Shown here in pieces: positions 52,630 through 61,852 of a stretch of 64,000 nt of DNA. Made by a program: the position numbers and the translations under genes. Source of the DNA: Zobellia nedashkovskayae (lineage in GTDB: Bacteria; Bacteroidota; Bacteroidia; Flavobacteriales; Flavobacteriaceae). The number at the start of each line of letters is the position of its first letter. Position 1 is the stretch's first letter. Below the pieces are notes generated by a model. It ran no database searches. It saw nothing but the letters and a program-made list of their open reading frames with translations, and was not told the origin of the DNA. Where the stretch lies: positions 248,001 to 312,000 of the forward strand of contig NZ_JADDXR010000002.1 in NCBI RefSeq assembly GCF_015330125.1, read 5' to 3'.

Positions 52630-55020
52630 TTAATTTTTGATTAATTTGATTGCCTCCTCGCCTTCAGAAGTGTTGATTCTTAAAATATAAATCCCGGCAT
52701 CCAGGTCGCTAGTATCTACCACATCACTATAATTTCCCGGTCTATGGCTTTCCTTATTTTTTAAAGTCTCTATTTTTCTACCATTTAGAGCATATAAATC
52801 CACCGTTACCTCATCATAATTTTTTACACTGTATTCGTACTCAAATGAATTGATGAATGGATTAGGGGAAACGCTGAAATCTTTAGCTTCAACTATTGAG
52901 TCTTGTTGGACTATTTGGGTTTTAAGGGCCACTGAATTAGGGCAATCTATTTTAGGGTTACTTTCACAAGGATTCTGAATGTAATATTCTTCAAAAGTGA
53001 AACGACCTCTACTATTAGGAATGTAGGTATTCACATCAAAATCAGGGTTGCCGGGCTCGTGTTTGTAATCCCCAGACTGTCCGGTTACAGTCCACTCCAT
53101 TACTTCAAGAGTCCAATCATCGGTCATGGTAGGAACAGAGATAACCTGATTACTACCTACTATCCTTCTGGTATCTGGGCCATTCTCAGCTTCTCGTTTA
53201 ATAACCTCCTTAATAATTTTAGCTACGTCAATCTTTTTGGTAAAAGATTGGGTAGGGAAATTGTCTATATGATTCCGCCTCCAGTTTACCGGAACAAGAT
53301 TATAAGAACATGACTCTCCTTCACCACCGGGTACCGTACGTAAAACATCATACGTGTTATATTCGTCAGACGCAGTACCGATTTTTTCAAAAGTATAAAT
53401 TGTGTTATTCCCTTCCTGCGACCATTGATAAGAACGCTCATAATTACTTCTAATATCACCTGAATTATCCCAAGCATGAATAATTACATCACTTCTAACT
53501 CTTTTCCCTTCGGAATCAACACCATAAATCCAAGCGGTCATATTGATATGACATCGCCCAGTGCTTCCTTCGGTCCATCTCCCTGTAAAAGATGCCAATA
53601 AAGGTTCGGTTATATCTCCTATAAAACTAGGAAAACCGTATGCTCCGTTTGAATCTGATTGCGTACTCTTTTCAACCCTAATATCAAATTCACCATGACC
53701 ATCATTACTTGATGACCCCAAACTTTGCCACTCTACCCAAAACTCTTTGCCATTTAAATTATCTTCACCATAGTGCGATTTTATTGGGCCTACCCAATTA
53801 CGGTTAACCCACCAATTGGAACGATATAAAGAATTTGTAGGCGCTAAGGTGTGATCCATGCCAGAACCTTGGCCGTCGCCATTATAATGTCCTCCATTTA
53901 ATTCTAGATCTCTATTGTAATACCGCATATACTCAGCAGTTCCATTTGGGGTTGTATTTTTCTCACCAAACCCATAGCCACTACCAAATTCAATATTATC
54001 TACCGTATCTTCCCCTACAAGATTCCATTGGTCTTCATTACCATTTGCTATTACCTCAAATACTTGTATAACCAACATGTTAGACTCTAAAGGCTCTCCC
54101 GTTATCTCTAGTCGAAGGGTTTCACTACTGGCTCCTTGAGTAAATTCCTGTAAAACCTTTCCTATCTTAACCCATTGTCCATCTGCATCTACATTCTTAT
54201 TGGTAATGTATGCCTGAACATATCTATCCCCTAAAAAATTATATTCAAAACTTACATTATAAGTTTCTCCTTGAGCCACTTTGCTAGGCGTAGTCGTTAA
54301 TGATATTAGCTCTTGCCCACTTGGCGGTAGAGTTATTTGCTCAACGGAAACCCCATCAACAATATCATTTGCCAATCCTGCCCAATCGCCAATTTTTAAA
54401 AGCTGAGCTTGCCAACTGTAGCCACTACCAGAAGAATTGGGCACATTAATATTAAATGTATGGCTTCCTGAGCCCGATTTGGTGACAAAATCCTGCGGGT
54501 TAGCCCCATTTGGATTTATTAAACGCACCAATACATAGGCCGATGGTTCATTTGTAGAAAAATCTACAGTAACAGTGGCAGGTTCTCCTGCGACCAATGT
54601 GGTTGGTGCGTCTGTAAATTTAATTGAATTCGCTCCTGGACTTGGTGGTTCCGTACTTTCTACACTAACACCATCAATAAATTCGTTGGCGAGACCTCCC
54701 CAATCAGCAGTTTTCAAAAGTTGAGCTTGCCAGCGGTAACCACTGCCAGGTGAATCTGGTATTTTGATACTAAACTTATGGCTTCCCGAACCAGATTTGG
54801 TAACAAAATCTTGTGGGTTTTCTCCATTAGGATTAATAAGACGCAAGAGAATGTAAGCAGATGGTTCATTCATTGCATAGGCCACAGTAACATCTACCGT
54901 TTCTCCAGCTTCAACGGAAGATGGAGGATCTATAATCTTAATACTGTTTTGTGCCAATAGCACATTAGAAAAGCATATCGTAAAAAATACGATAGACAGA
55001 AAAGTAATTTTTGTTCTCAT
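52630..55020 (-). CDS. Secreted multi-domain protein with T9SS type A sorting domain
   Basis: A 796-residue surface or secreted protein. The signal peptide ends in LLAQ (residue 24). Two near-identical 97-residue Ig-like modules (25-121 and 131-227, period 106) are followed by a third divergent one (about 234-340). A large central domain (about 345-710) is rich in Trp, Gly and Asn, with SNWWVNRNWVGPIKSHYG and VIIHAWDNSG. The type A sorting domain is at 715-796. The central domain looks like a beta-sandwich carbohydrate-active or binding domain, but I cannot name the family. It shares 73 of 82 tail residues with the interrupted gene downstream, so the pair arose by duplication or tail exchange. 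Confidence 0.85.
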   Translation of the reverse strand: MRTKITFLSIVFFTICFSNVLLAQNSIKIIDPPSSVEAGETVDVTVAYAMNEPSAYILLRLINPNGENPQDFVTKSGSGSHKFSIKIPDSPGSGYRWQAQLLKTADWGGLANEFIDGVSVESTEPPSPGANSIKFTDAPTTLVAGEPATVTVDFSTNEPSAYVLVRLINPNGANPQDFVTKSGSGSHTFNINVPNSSGSGYSWQAQLLKIGDWAGLANDIVDGVSVEQITLPPSGQELISLTTTPSKVAQGETYNVSFEYNFLGDRYVQAYITNKNVDADGQWVKIGKVLQEFTQGASSETLRLEITGEPLESNMLVIQVFEVIANGNEDQWNLVGEDTVDNIEFGSGYGFGEKNTTPNGTAEYMRYYNRDLELNGGHYNGDGQGSGMDHTLAPTNSLYRSNWWVNRNWVGPIKSHYGEDNLNGKEFWVEWQSLGSSSNDGHGEFDIRVEKSTQSDSNGAYGFPSFIGDITEPLLASFTGRWTEGSTGRCHINMTAWIYGVDSEGKRVRSDVIIHAWDNSGDIRSNYERSYQWSQEGNNTIYTFEKIGTASDEYNTYDVLRTVPGGEGESCSYNLVPVNWRRNHIDNFPTQSFTKKIDVAKIIKEVIKREAENGPDTRRIVGSNQVISVPTMTDDWTLEVMEWTVTGQSGDYKHEPGNPDFDVNTYIPNSRGRFTFEEYYIQNPCESNPKIDCPNSVALKTQIVQQDSIVEAKDFSVSPNPFINSFEYEYSVKNYDEVTVDLYALNGRKIETLKNKESHRPGNYSDVVDTSDLDAGIYILRINTSEGEEAIKLIKN
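54340..54948 (-). repeat. Tandem in-gene repeat, period 318 bases
   Basis: Residues 25-121 (54948-54658) and 131-227 (54630-54340) of the 796-residue protein are near copies. NEPSAY[IV]L[LV]RLINPNG, NPQDFVTKSGSGSH and WQAQLLK occur in both at an exact offset of 106 residues. Confidence 0.9.
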
Positions 55021-55600
55021 AACTTCAAAATTTAGGGATATTCAATTGCGCATCCGATTATCGGACGTGCTTTAAACCTGAAGCTATTTGCAATGTATTT
55101 GAAAGGGGGTTGGTCGTGAACTAAAGTTGGGTATTTAAAAAAACAGACTTTAGCCAGACAAGAAAATTGGGGGAAATTTCATTATTCCAGTTTTAGGTTA
55201 AAAAAAATCTATACGAACGCTACATAAAGCATCTATGAAAAATTCAAAGGTGCCCACTGATGAGTTATTAGAGTACTAAAATTGGTTTGGAAATAATGGT
55301 CGCCTATGTACAGTAATTTTGTACTATAAGGCAATCAAATGTAGTTAAATATAGTTGCGAAAAATCATATTCATATAAAAATACTGGTTTTCCAGTAGTT
55401 TTTAAACTACAAACAGAAAGAGGAAAAATCTACGAAAACAAAAAGTTCCGTAATAGTTCCATTTTTTATAAATAAGGATTTTAGAGATTTTAAGAAACAA
55501 AAAACCCGGTATCCAACCCGGGTTAAAATAGCTAATACAATAAAATACCTTTTTTTTTATAAAACAACATTAACTAGAATGGTAATCTATATTTTCTTAA
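55021..55600. other. Non-coding stretch upstream of the T9SS gene
   Basis: 580 bases, A/T-rich, with no credible reading frame. It holds the leader and promoter of the 796-residue gene (none of the boxes is convincing), a GTAC-flanked TAATTTTG on the plus strand at about 55312-55327 with no gene behind it, and the terminator of the barrel gene at 55497-55524. Confidence 0.45.
55497..55524 (-). terminator. Terminator of the barrel gene at 55601
   Basis: AACCCGG (55503-55509) pairs with CCGGGTT (55518-55524); on the minus strand it is followed by TTTTTTGTTT. Confidence 0.8.
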
Positions 55601-56461
55601 TTAGTATTCAAAAGACAACCCTAATGAAAAGGTTCCTCCGTCATAAATATTCTTGCGCTCCACCAAAAAACCTGCATAGTCCGAATAGTTGGCCACCAAG
55701 TTTAAATGGTTGTTTAGCTTGTACATAGATGTAATTCCAAAGTTTGTAAAGGTAGTTCCCTCGCCATATAAAAAAGAGCCACTTTGATTATTGATTTCAG
55801 AAGATAGTTTTTCTTGAATTTTCAACTTCCCTATCAAATACAGTTTATCAAAGAATAAGTGGCCTACCTCTGCCCCAACCTGAAGTTGATTGCTAAAAGA
55901 TTCTGTTCTAAAATTGATACTTGTAAATGCGGATGCATAGGTCTTTCCATTAGCAAAACCATGAGATGCAGCTAAGGTGGTCCACACATTAAACTCACCA
56001 TCTGACAAAGGCAAGTTAATCTCGTTAATCTGCCCGAAATCATCAGGACTATTAGATTTTGCAAAGTTCTCTCCATCGTTACTAGGTATGTCTAATGCAA
56101 CTTGTAAAGACAACGGGAAATTTTTTAATAATTTATACTTTACAGCTAGTTGAATATTACCGACACCCCCTACAGTTTCTGTTGTACTAAAACTATTTAA
56201 CCTTACCAACGGAACATCTACTATAGCCGTAAGCCTGTTAGAAATACCATATTCACCGTACAATAAAAGTCCGCTACTATTAAATGTACTGCCCTGATCG
56301 GCTAATCTACCCTCGGTTGTATAGTAATTATTAGAAGAAAAATATGATGCTGTGGCCTGAACGTAGAACCCTTTTGCTTCTCTAGTCCATCCACTTTGGG
56401 CCTGTAAATAAGTAGCACAAAATGTAAGCATTAAGAGAATGATATATTTATTTTGTTTCAT
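55601..56461 (-). CDS. Outer-membrane beta-barrel protein, paralogue of 26360-27208
   Basis: A 286-residue barrel with signal peptide KYIILLMLTFCATYLQAQ, then SGWTREAKGFYVQATASYFS. Amphipathic strands run to LGLSFEY. The N-terminal WT[RK] element and the GEYGIS element are shared with the protein at 26360-27208, so both belong to one uncharacterised family. It follows the DM13 lipoprotein gene on the same strand, 120 bases downstream and behind a terminator. Confidence 0.82.
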   Translation of the reverse strand: MKQNKYIILLMLTFCATYLQAQSGWTREAKGFYVQATASYFSSNNYYTTEGRLADQGSTFNSSGLLLYGEYGISNRLTAIVDVPLVRLNSFSTTETVGGVGNIQLAVKYKLLKNFPLSLQVALDIPSNDGENFAKSNSPDDFGQINEINLPLSDGEFNVWTTLAASHGFANGKTYASAFTSINFRTESFSNQLQVGAEVGHLFFDKLYLIGKLKIQEKLSSEINNQSGSFLYGEGTTFTNFGITSMYKLNNHLNLVANYSDYAGFLVERKNIYDGGTFSLGLSFEY

Positions 56462-56518
56462 AATTCTGTTAGATTATAAGTAGATATTTTAGTCCCGAAG
56501 AACAGATACCTAAAAAAA

Positions 56519-56576
56519 AGAAAAAGCCTTTGGGAGACATAGAAAAACAGAATCATGTGTCTCTATTCCCAAAGGC
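56519..56576 (-). terminator. Terminator of the DM13 lipoprotein gene
   Basis: GCCTTTGGG (56526-56534) pairs with CCCAAAGGC (56568-56576), with an inner AGACATAGA/TGTGTCTCT extension. On the minus strand it is followed by TTTTTCTTTTTTTT. Confidence 0.85.
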
Positions 56577-56589
56577 CATAAAATCCTTA

Positions 56590-57081
56590 TTAATTCAATG
56601 CTACATTTCCGAATGGAATGTTAGCCGTAGCACACCATAAGATGATGTGTGTATATTTTGCATCTGGCGTTGCATCTAATTTAATATACATCTCGCCATT
56701 ACCTTGAACGTTACCGATCAACATTAAATCTGGATTTCCGTTTGCCGGATCTGCCGTAAACGTTTCTGAAGTAGACAAAAATATACCTACGGTACCCGTA
56801 CCTAACTCAGTAGTAAAATCATCTGCAAAGTGAACGAAATTTGTATCGCCTGTGTCTATTCCTAACTCTACCAGACCTTGTGTAGGCGTACCGCTTTCTG
56901 CCGTTAAGTTTCCACTCGCAGCAACTGCCAAGTCTCCTACTGGCAAAGAAGAATCTACTTCAATAGTTTCCGTTTCGGTAACTGTTACCGTTTCTATTTC
57001 CGTGTCATCATCGGAACAACTTACTACAAATGTTGTCATGGCCAAAGCTAAAAGTGCAATAGAAAAGTTTCTGTTTTTCAT
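56590..57081 (-). CDS. DM13 domain lipoprotein
   Basis: A 163-residue lipoprotein with signal MKNRNFSIALLALAMTTFVVSC (Cys22) and an acidic Thr/Glu linker (TEIETVTVTETETIEV). A DM13-type domain (about 52-163) ends in YTHIILWCATANIPFGNVAL, where the cysteine and the [IV]xFGxAxL tail are characteristic. DM13 has been proposed as an electron-transfer or cytochrome-like domain in surface proteins; the role here is open. The frame extends to 57162, but the ATG at 57081 gives the lipoprotein signal. The barrel gene downstream may be related in function. Confidence 0.83.
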   Translation of the reverse strand: MKNRNFSIALLALAMTTFVVSCSDDDTEIETVTVTETETIEVDSSLPVGDLAVAASGNLTAESGTPTQGLVELGIDTGDTNFVHFADDFTTELGTGTVGIFLSTSETFTADPANGNPDLMLIGNVQGNGEMYIKLDATPDAKYTHIILWCATANIPFGNVALN

Positions 57082-57290
57082 AATCGTAAAATTTAAATTG
57101 TTTATCATTTTTAAAACAGTTCTGCAATCGACTATCGATAGCTTTGCTGTTTCTTGGGACAAACATAGAAAGGTGGTATCACGAAGTATTCAAGGAAGTA
57201 TAAAGAGTCTATCACAGGAACCTTATATAACGGGACACTTCTGTGATAAATTCAGAAAAAAGAAGATTTTTACATTAAAAAAAGAGCACA

Positions 57291-57317
57291 AAAAAACCCG
57301 GTAACTACTCCGGGTTT
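57291..57317 (-). terminator. Terminator of the DUF4293 gene
   Basis: AAACCCGG (57294-57301) pairs with CCGGGTTT (57310-57317); the minus strand continues in T. Confidence 0.82.
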
Positions 57318-57346
57318 TACGCACTAATACTACTAAGATGTAAGGT

Positions 57347-57757
57347 TTATCGTAGACGATCCACAGATTTTACAAGATCCTCATCCTTCTTTATGGCCCT
57401 ATTTGCAAGAACCAAGAAAACGATAGAAATGATAGGAATCAGCATCCCAATACCCTTCTCCGAGACCGAAATCTCTCCGGATAAATTTTGCGACCGGTAA
57501 ACGAAAAATCCTAGTAAAAAAATATTTAATATCATGTTCAATCTGTTTAACACAAATTGATTTTTTCTATTTTTAAATAATACTATAGTAACTATAGCAA
57601 GTACAGCAGATATGTAAAAAGCTCCTGATATGAAAACGTCATTTCTGGCAAATATTTCATTTCCTTCTACATCTGACCAAAGGTTTATCCAGAATGGCAA
57701 TATCCCAGCAATAAGGGCTACTATCAACAAATAAATAGTTTGTATTCTTTGAATCAT
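57347..57757 (-). CDS. DUF4293 membrane protein
   Basis: A 136-residue protein with four predicted helices, beginning MIQRIQTIYLLIVALIAGIL and ending with a charged tail KKDEDLVKSVDRLR. It matches DUF4293, a Bacteroidota-specific family usually found divergent from rho, as here. Function unknown. Confidence 0.9.
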   Translation of the reverse strand: MIQRIQTIYLLIVALIAGILPFWINLWSDVEGNEIFARNDVFISGAFYISAVLAIVTIVLFKNRKNQFVLNRLNMILNIFLLGFFVYRSQNLSGEISVSEKGIGMLIPIISIVFLVLANRAIKKDEDLVKSVDRLR

Positions 57758-57950
57758 TATCTAAACATCATTGTGCGCGACAAAAATACACGTCTTTTTG
57801 AAAAAAAGCAGTGTCGAAAGCAAAATAATTCGTAATATTGTGAGATTATTAGTTATTATCTTACCTATCGGGAAATCTTTCCCTCGTAATACTCAGATAA
57901 CAATTCACTTCTTATCAATCTCAAGAGACGTATAATTTATATCATACTTA

Positions 57951-59561
57951 ATGTTTGAAATTTCAGATTTAAAAGCAAAAAAACTGCCTGAATTGCAGGA
58001 AATTGCCAAAGGCCTTAATGTGCCAAAGTTCAAAACCCTAAAAAAACTGGACCTTGTTTATCAAATCTTGGATGTACAAGCAGCCAACCCCAAAGTTGTG
58101 GCAGAAGTAACCGCGCCAAAAACAACAGAAGAAAAACCGAAGCTAAAACCGAAACCAAGACCTCGTAAGCCAAGAACGGTAATCGAAGAAAAGAAGCCTG
58201 AAGTTAAGACTGTGGTTACTCCCGAAAAATCGGCAAACAAGGAACAAGCTGCACCGGCCCAACCAACGGAAATAAAAAAACCGCGCCCAAGACCTGTTAA
58301 GAGAGAACCAAAAGGTAATCCTCAACACAAAAACCAGAATACTTCCAACGGGAACAACAAAAATCAGCGTAATCAAAAGCCTACCTACGACAAAAGTAAT
58401 TTTGACAAGGATTTAAAAAACCGCTACAAGGAACCTGAATTTGAATTTGACAGTATTATAGAAAGTGAAGGCGTTCTTGATATTATGCAAGACGGTTATG
58501 GCTTTTTACGTTCTTCTGACTACAACTATCTTTCATCTCCCGATGATATTTATGTATCACAATCCCAGATTAGATTATTTGGATTAAAGACTGGAGATAC
58601 TGTTTTAGGAAACGTAAGACCACCAAAAGAAGGAGAGAAATATTTCCCTCTTATTAAGGTGAACAAAATAAACGGAATTGACCCTCAAATCGTTCGTGAC
58701 CGTGTCTCTTTTGAACACCTAACACCTTTGTTCCCAGACGAAAAGTTTAATTTAGCTGAAAGACAAGGAAATATTTCTACAAGAATTATAGATTTATTTT
58801 CGCCTATTGGTAAAGGACAAAGGGGTATGATCGTTTCCCAACCTAAGACAGGTAAAACAATGCTATTGAAAGATATTGCAAATGGCATTGCAGCTAATCA
58901 TCCTGAAGTTTATCAAATTATACTTTTAATAGATGAACGCCCGGAAGAGGTTACCGATATGCAACGTAACGTTCAAGGTGAAGTAATTGCTTCTACTTTT
59001 GATAAAGAACCTTCTGAACATGTTCGTGTAGCAAATATCGTATTAGAAAAAGCAAAAAGATTAGTAGAATGTGGTCATGACGTTGTTATTTTATTAGACT
59101 CCATCACCCGTTTGGCAAGAGCATACAACACGGTACAACCAGCTTCTGGTAAAGTATTAAGTGGTGGTGTAGACGCCAATGCATTAAATAAACCAAAACG
59201 TTTCTTTGGAGCTGCTCGTAATATAGAAGGCGGTGGATCTCTTTCTATTATAGCTACTGCACTTACTGAAACTGGCTCTAAAATGGATGAAGTTATCTTT
59301 GAAGAGTTTAAAGGTACAGGTAACATGGAACTACAGTTGGATCGTAAAATCTCTAACAGAAGAATATTCCCAGCCATTGATCTTACTTCATCTAGTACAC
59401 GTAGGGATGATTTATTATTGGACAAGGACACTATACAACGTATGTGGATCTTAAGAAAATACTTGGCAGATATGAATCCTGTTGAAGCTATGGAGTTCAT
59501 TGAACAACGTATTAAGCAGACTAAGAATAATGATGAATTCTTGCTTACCATGAATCAATAA
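57951..59561 (+). CDS. rho: Transcription termination factor Rho
   Basis: Hexameric RNA helicase that ends transcription. An N-terminal Rho_N helical domain (1-45) is followed by an unusually long, Lys/Pro/Arg/Asn-rich linker (about 46-158; [15 protein letters not shown], then [18 protein letters not shown]), the cold-shock RNA-binding domain from about 165, and the ATPase core. That core has [10 protein letters not shown] (GKT at 301-303), [16 protein letters not shown] and [14 protein letters not shown]. Such linkers are typical of Bacteroidota Rho. A strong terminator follows at 59596-59640. Confidence 0.97.
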   Translation: MFEISDLKAKKLPELQEIAKGLNVPKFKTLKKLDLVYQILDVQAANPKVVAEVTAPKTTEEKPKLKPKPRPRKPRTVIEEKKPEVKTVVTPEKSANKEQAAPAQPTEIKKPRPRPVKREPKGNPQHKNQNTSNGNNKNQRNQKPTYDKSNFDKDLKNRYKEPEFEFDSIIESEGVLDIMQDGYGFLRSSDYNYLSSPDDIYVSQSQIRLFGLKTGDTVLGNVRPPKEGEKYFPLIKVNKINGIDPQIVRDRVSFEHLTPLFPDEKFNLAERQGNISTRIIDLFSPIGKGQRGMIVSQPKTGKTMLLKDIANGIAANHPEVYQIILLIDERPEEVTDMQRNVQGEVIASTFDKEPSEHVRVANIVLEKAKRLVECGHDVVILLDSITRLARAYNTVQPASGKVLSGGVDANALNKPKRFFGAARNIEGGGSLSIIATALTETGSKMDEVIFEEFKGTGNMELQLDRKISNRRIFPAIDLTSSSTRRDDLLLDKDTIQRMWILRKYLADMNPVEAMEFIEQRIKQTKNNDEFLLTMNQ

Positions 59562-59595
59562 CGGTTTATTGATATACTGAAATATCAAACAATAG

Positions 59596-59640
59596 AATCC
59601 CGAATTCCTAATTATAAAATGGAATTCGGGATTTTTTTAT
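59596..59640 (+). terminator. Terminator of rho
   Basis: AATCCCGAATTCC (59596-59608) pairs with GGAATTCGGGATT (59621-59633), then a run of T. So rho ends at an intrinsic terminator. Confidence 0.92.
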
Positions 59641-59835
59641 GGATATAATCCTTCTACTCATTCTCAGAAAAAATATAAAACTCTCTCTTTTTCACGGCGG
59701 TAGTAGTTCAAAGATTACGGAATTATACCAATAGCATCTTAATTATCCGTTTTTTCGGATATCTTTATAGCGCAAAAATTTTTCTTCCCCCGAATTTTGC
59801 ATGTATAACGAAGTAGAACTTTAAAAACTTATGTC

Positions 59836-60588
59836 ATGAAAAATTCGCTGAAATTTGTGCAGCAATGCACTACTGTATTCCTTTTTTTGATTTTAGCCGC
59901 ATGCGGCGATAATACACAAAAACCTTGTCCTGAATGCCCTCCCGAAACCGTTGCTGACAAAAATTACGACAATGGTATCATCATGCCCGAAAAGGCCCAC
60001 AAACTCTTCGTTAACTATAAAGATAGACGAGCACATCTCATTCAGCAGTATGAAGATTCTATAGACGGAAGAGCCAAAGATCCTAAACAGCAATACGAAC
60101 AGAAATCCCGTAGTACTGAAAGTGATTATAAAAACGATGTAGATAGAGAAAAATTTAAAGTGGCCCAGTATGTATCTTACGAATACGAAGACCTAAAAAA
60201 ATACTTGGCTTATATTGAAAATGAAGCCAAATTATCAGGTGAAAAATTGACTACACTACGGTTTTACTTTGCCAATTACGCAAACGAAAAGAAGTTTGAC
60301 AATGATTCCCTTGTAAAACACCCTAGACAGAATACGATTATGATGTCACCTACGGTAAACAAGGATGGAGCAGACCATATATTCTACACCGATGATGCCG
60401 CAGATGGTAAGCGCAGAATTGTTCTGCTAGATGACAACTTTAATCCTAGAAAAGCTCAAGAAGAAAACCAAGCATCTCCGAACACCAAAAACGAAGCTTC
60501 TTTTTTACCTGGGTTTTTCTCTTTTTCTAATGCTCCTTTTTACGCACCAAGAAGTACAACTAAAAATGAAGGAAGTTCAAACCCATAA
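59836..60588 (+). CDS. Hypothetical lipoprotein
   Basis: A 250-residue lipoprotein with signal SLKFVQQCTTVFLFLILAAC (lipobox LAAC). The mature start is cysteine- and proline-rich (GDNTQKPCPECPPETV). The rest is highly charged and helical (NYKDRRAHLIQQYEDSIDGR; YVSYEYEDLKKYLAYIENEA), with a Ser/Asn/Pro-rich tail. No family is recognised. It lies 25 bases upstream of the TTG-started membrane protein gene on the same strand, so they are probably an operon. Confidence 0.8.
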   Translation: MKNSLKFVQQCTTVFLFLILAACGDNTQKPCPECPPETVADKNYDNGIIMPEKAHKLFVNYKDRRAHLIQQYEDSIDGRAKDPKQQYEQKSRSTESDYKNDVDREKFKVAQYVSYEYEDLKKYLAYIENEAKLSGEKLTTLRFYFANYANEKKFDNDSLVKHPRQNTIMMSPTVNKDGADHIFYTDDAADGKRRIVLLDDNFNPRKAQEENQASPNTKNEASFLPGFFSFSNAPFYAPRSTTKNEGSSNP

Positions 60589-60613
60589 TCATTGCTAACA
60601 GAATAGATATACT

Positions 60614-61303
60614 TTGGAGAACATAGATTATTTTCTACAAAACTCGTATATGCCCATTTATGGAGTAACGTTGCTTTTGTCTTTATATAAGTATCCTAGG
60701 TACTTTGACTCAAAACTCAAGTATCTACCTATTCTATTCTTTTACACTTTATTAAATGAATTTCTAGGTTATTTAATAAATAACTATGAAGAGTTCAGTT
60801 TAATTTCGGCAGACACCTACCACAATTATAATTGGTTGATATACAATATTTATATGTTGATATTCTACCTGTATTTCTATTATATATTCAGGTTTTATAT
60901 TGAAAATTTAAAACATAAACAACATATAGTATTCGGAGCCATTTTCTTTTTAGCAGTCTGCTTGGTAAATGCTTTCATTGATGACTTTAGCAAATTACCA
61001 CAGGTATATTCTTATGTAACTGGTGGTCTAATTCTAATTTATTGTTCTGTTTTATATTTGAAAAAGTTCTTCGCTATAGATAAAATTTTTACGACGAAAG
61101 AAAATCTTCTATTCTGGTTAAGTACTGGATTAGTAGTTTTTTACGTAGGCTATCTTCCAATAAAGGTAATACGTTACATTCATACTATTCATGAAACACC
61201 AACCCCTCCAATAGTTAAAAGAATTCAGTTTACCTTAATAATAGTAAGCTACCTATGCTTTATTATTGGCTTTTTACGAATGAGGAGAAGGTTACCAGAA
61301 TAA
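60614..61303 (+). CDS. Hypothetical integral membrane protein
   Basis: A 229-residue protein with about seven hydrophobic helices, many Tyr and Phe (WLIYNIYMLIFYLYFYYIFR) and an Arg-rich C-terminus (RMRRRLPE). The start is TTG at 60614 (MENIDYFLQN); the first in-frame ATG would remove the conserved-looking N-terminus. It is not recognised as a named family. Partner of the lipoprotein gene upstream; terminator follows. Confidence 0.78.
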   Translation: MENIDYFLQNSYMPIYGVTLLLSLYKYPRYFDSKLKYLPILFFYTLLNEFLGYLINNYEEFSLISADTYHNYNWLIYNIYMLIFYLYFYYIFRFYIENLKHKQHIVFGAIFFLAVCLVNAFIDDFSKLPQVYSYVTGGLILIYCSVLYLKKFFAIDKIFTTKENLLFWLSTGLVVFYVGYLPIKVIRYIHTIHETPTPPIVKRIQFTLIIVSYLCFIIGFLRMRRRLPE

Positions 61304-61328
61304 AGCTATGCCACTCTTTTGTAGGCAC

Positions 61329-61366
61329 AAAAAAAGCCCTGATATAAATTATATCAGGGCTTTTTT
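61329..61366. terminator. Bidirectional terminator before rpsT
   Basis: AAAAGCCCTGATATAA and its complement form a near-perfect long stem (61331-61366), with A and T runs at the ends. It serves the membrane protein gene and rpsT. Confidence 0.92.
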
Positions 61367-61382
61367 ATAAATTATATAAATC

Positions 61383-61634
61383 TTACAATGCAGCTACGTG
61401 CTTTGCTAATTTACTTTTTAAGTTGGCAGCTTTATTATTATGAATAATATTACGCTTAGCCAATCTATCGATCATGCTAACAATGCTAGGCAATAAAGCT
61501 TCAGCATCTTTTTTACTTTCTTCGCTACGCAATTTCTTAATAGCGTTACGAGTAGTTTTGTGTTGATAGCGGTTACGTAAACGTACTGCTTCGTTTCTTC
61601 TGATTCTTTTTAATGCTGACTTGTGATTTGCCAT
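61383..61634 (-). CDS. rpsT: 30S ribosomal protein S20
   Basis: An 83-residue basic helical protein that binds 16S r[23 protein letters not shown] is the classical S20 N-terminus, and [20 protein letters not shown] the C-terminal helix. It is transcribed alone, downstream of the two tRNA-Glu genes on the same strand. Confidence 0.97.
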   Translation of the reverse strand: MANHKSALKRIRRNEAVRLRNRYQHKTTRNAIKKLRSEESKKDAEALLPSIVSMIDRLAKRNIIHNNKAANLKSKLAKHVAAL

Positions 61635-61696
61635 CTTTTTCTAACTTGTTAATTTTTTTAAAAATTCCTTTTCGCCAATGCTCATCGAACCTTTTG

Positions 61697-61768
61697 TAGT
61701 CCGTAGGGGAATCGAACCCCTGTTACCAGGATGAAAACCTGGCGTCCTAACCCCTAGACGAACGGACC
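61697..61768 (-). tRNA. tRNA-Glu (anticodon TTC), copy 1
   Basis: A 72-nt cloverleaf on the minus strand: acceptor GGTCCGT/ACGGACT, anticodon stem CCAGG/CCTGG with loop TTTTCAT (TTC), T arm AGGGGTTCGATTCCCCT. CCA is not encoded. Identical to the copy at 61853-61924. Confidence 0.97.
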
Positions 61769-61852
61769 AATAAATACACTCTAAGTACGACACTAAACTT
61801 AAGACTTCGCGAATTCTACGTGAGAACTCATCTACCGTTCAATTGTACTTTG

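Noticed and set aside
54340..54948. CRISPR-like or mobile repeat
   Set aside because: The 318-base period is an in-frame protein module duplication, not an array of short spaced repeats.
55312..55327. Plus-strand promoter GTAC-AGTAATTTT-GTAC
   Set aside because: The TAATTTTG match has no -33 box and no gene downstream; in A/T-rich DNA such matches occur by chance.
58143..58376. Antisense frame opposite the rho linker
   Set aside because: It arises from the Lys/Pro-rich codon pattern of the rho linker and has no start context.
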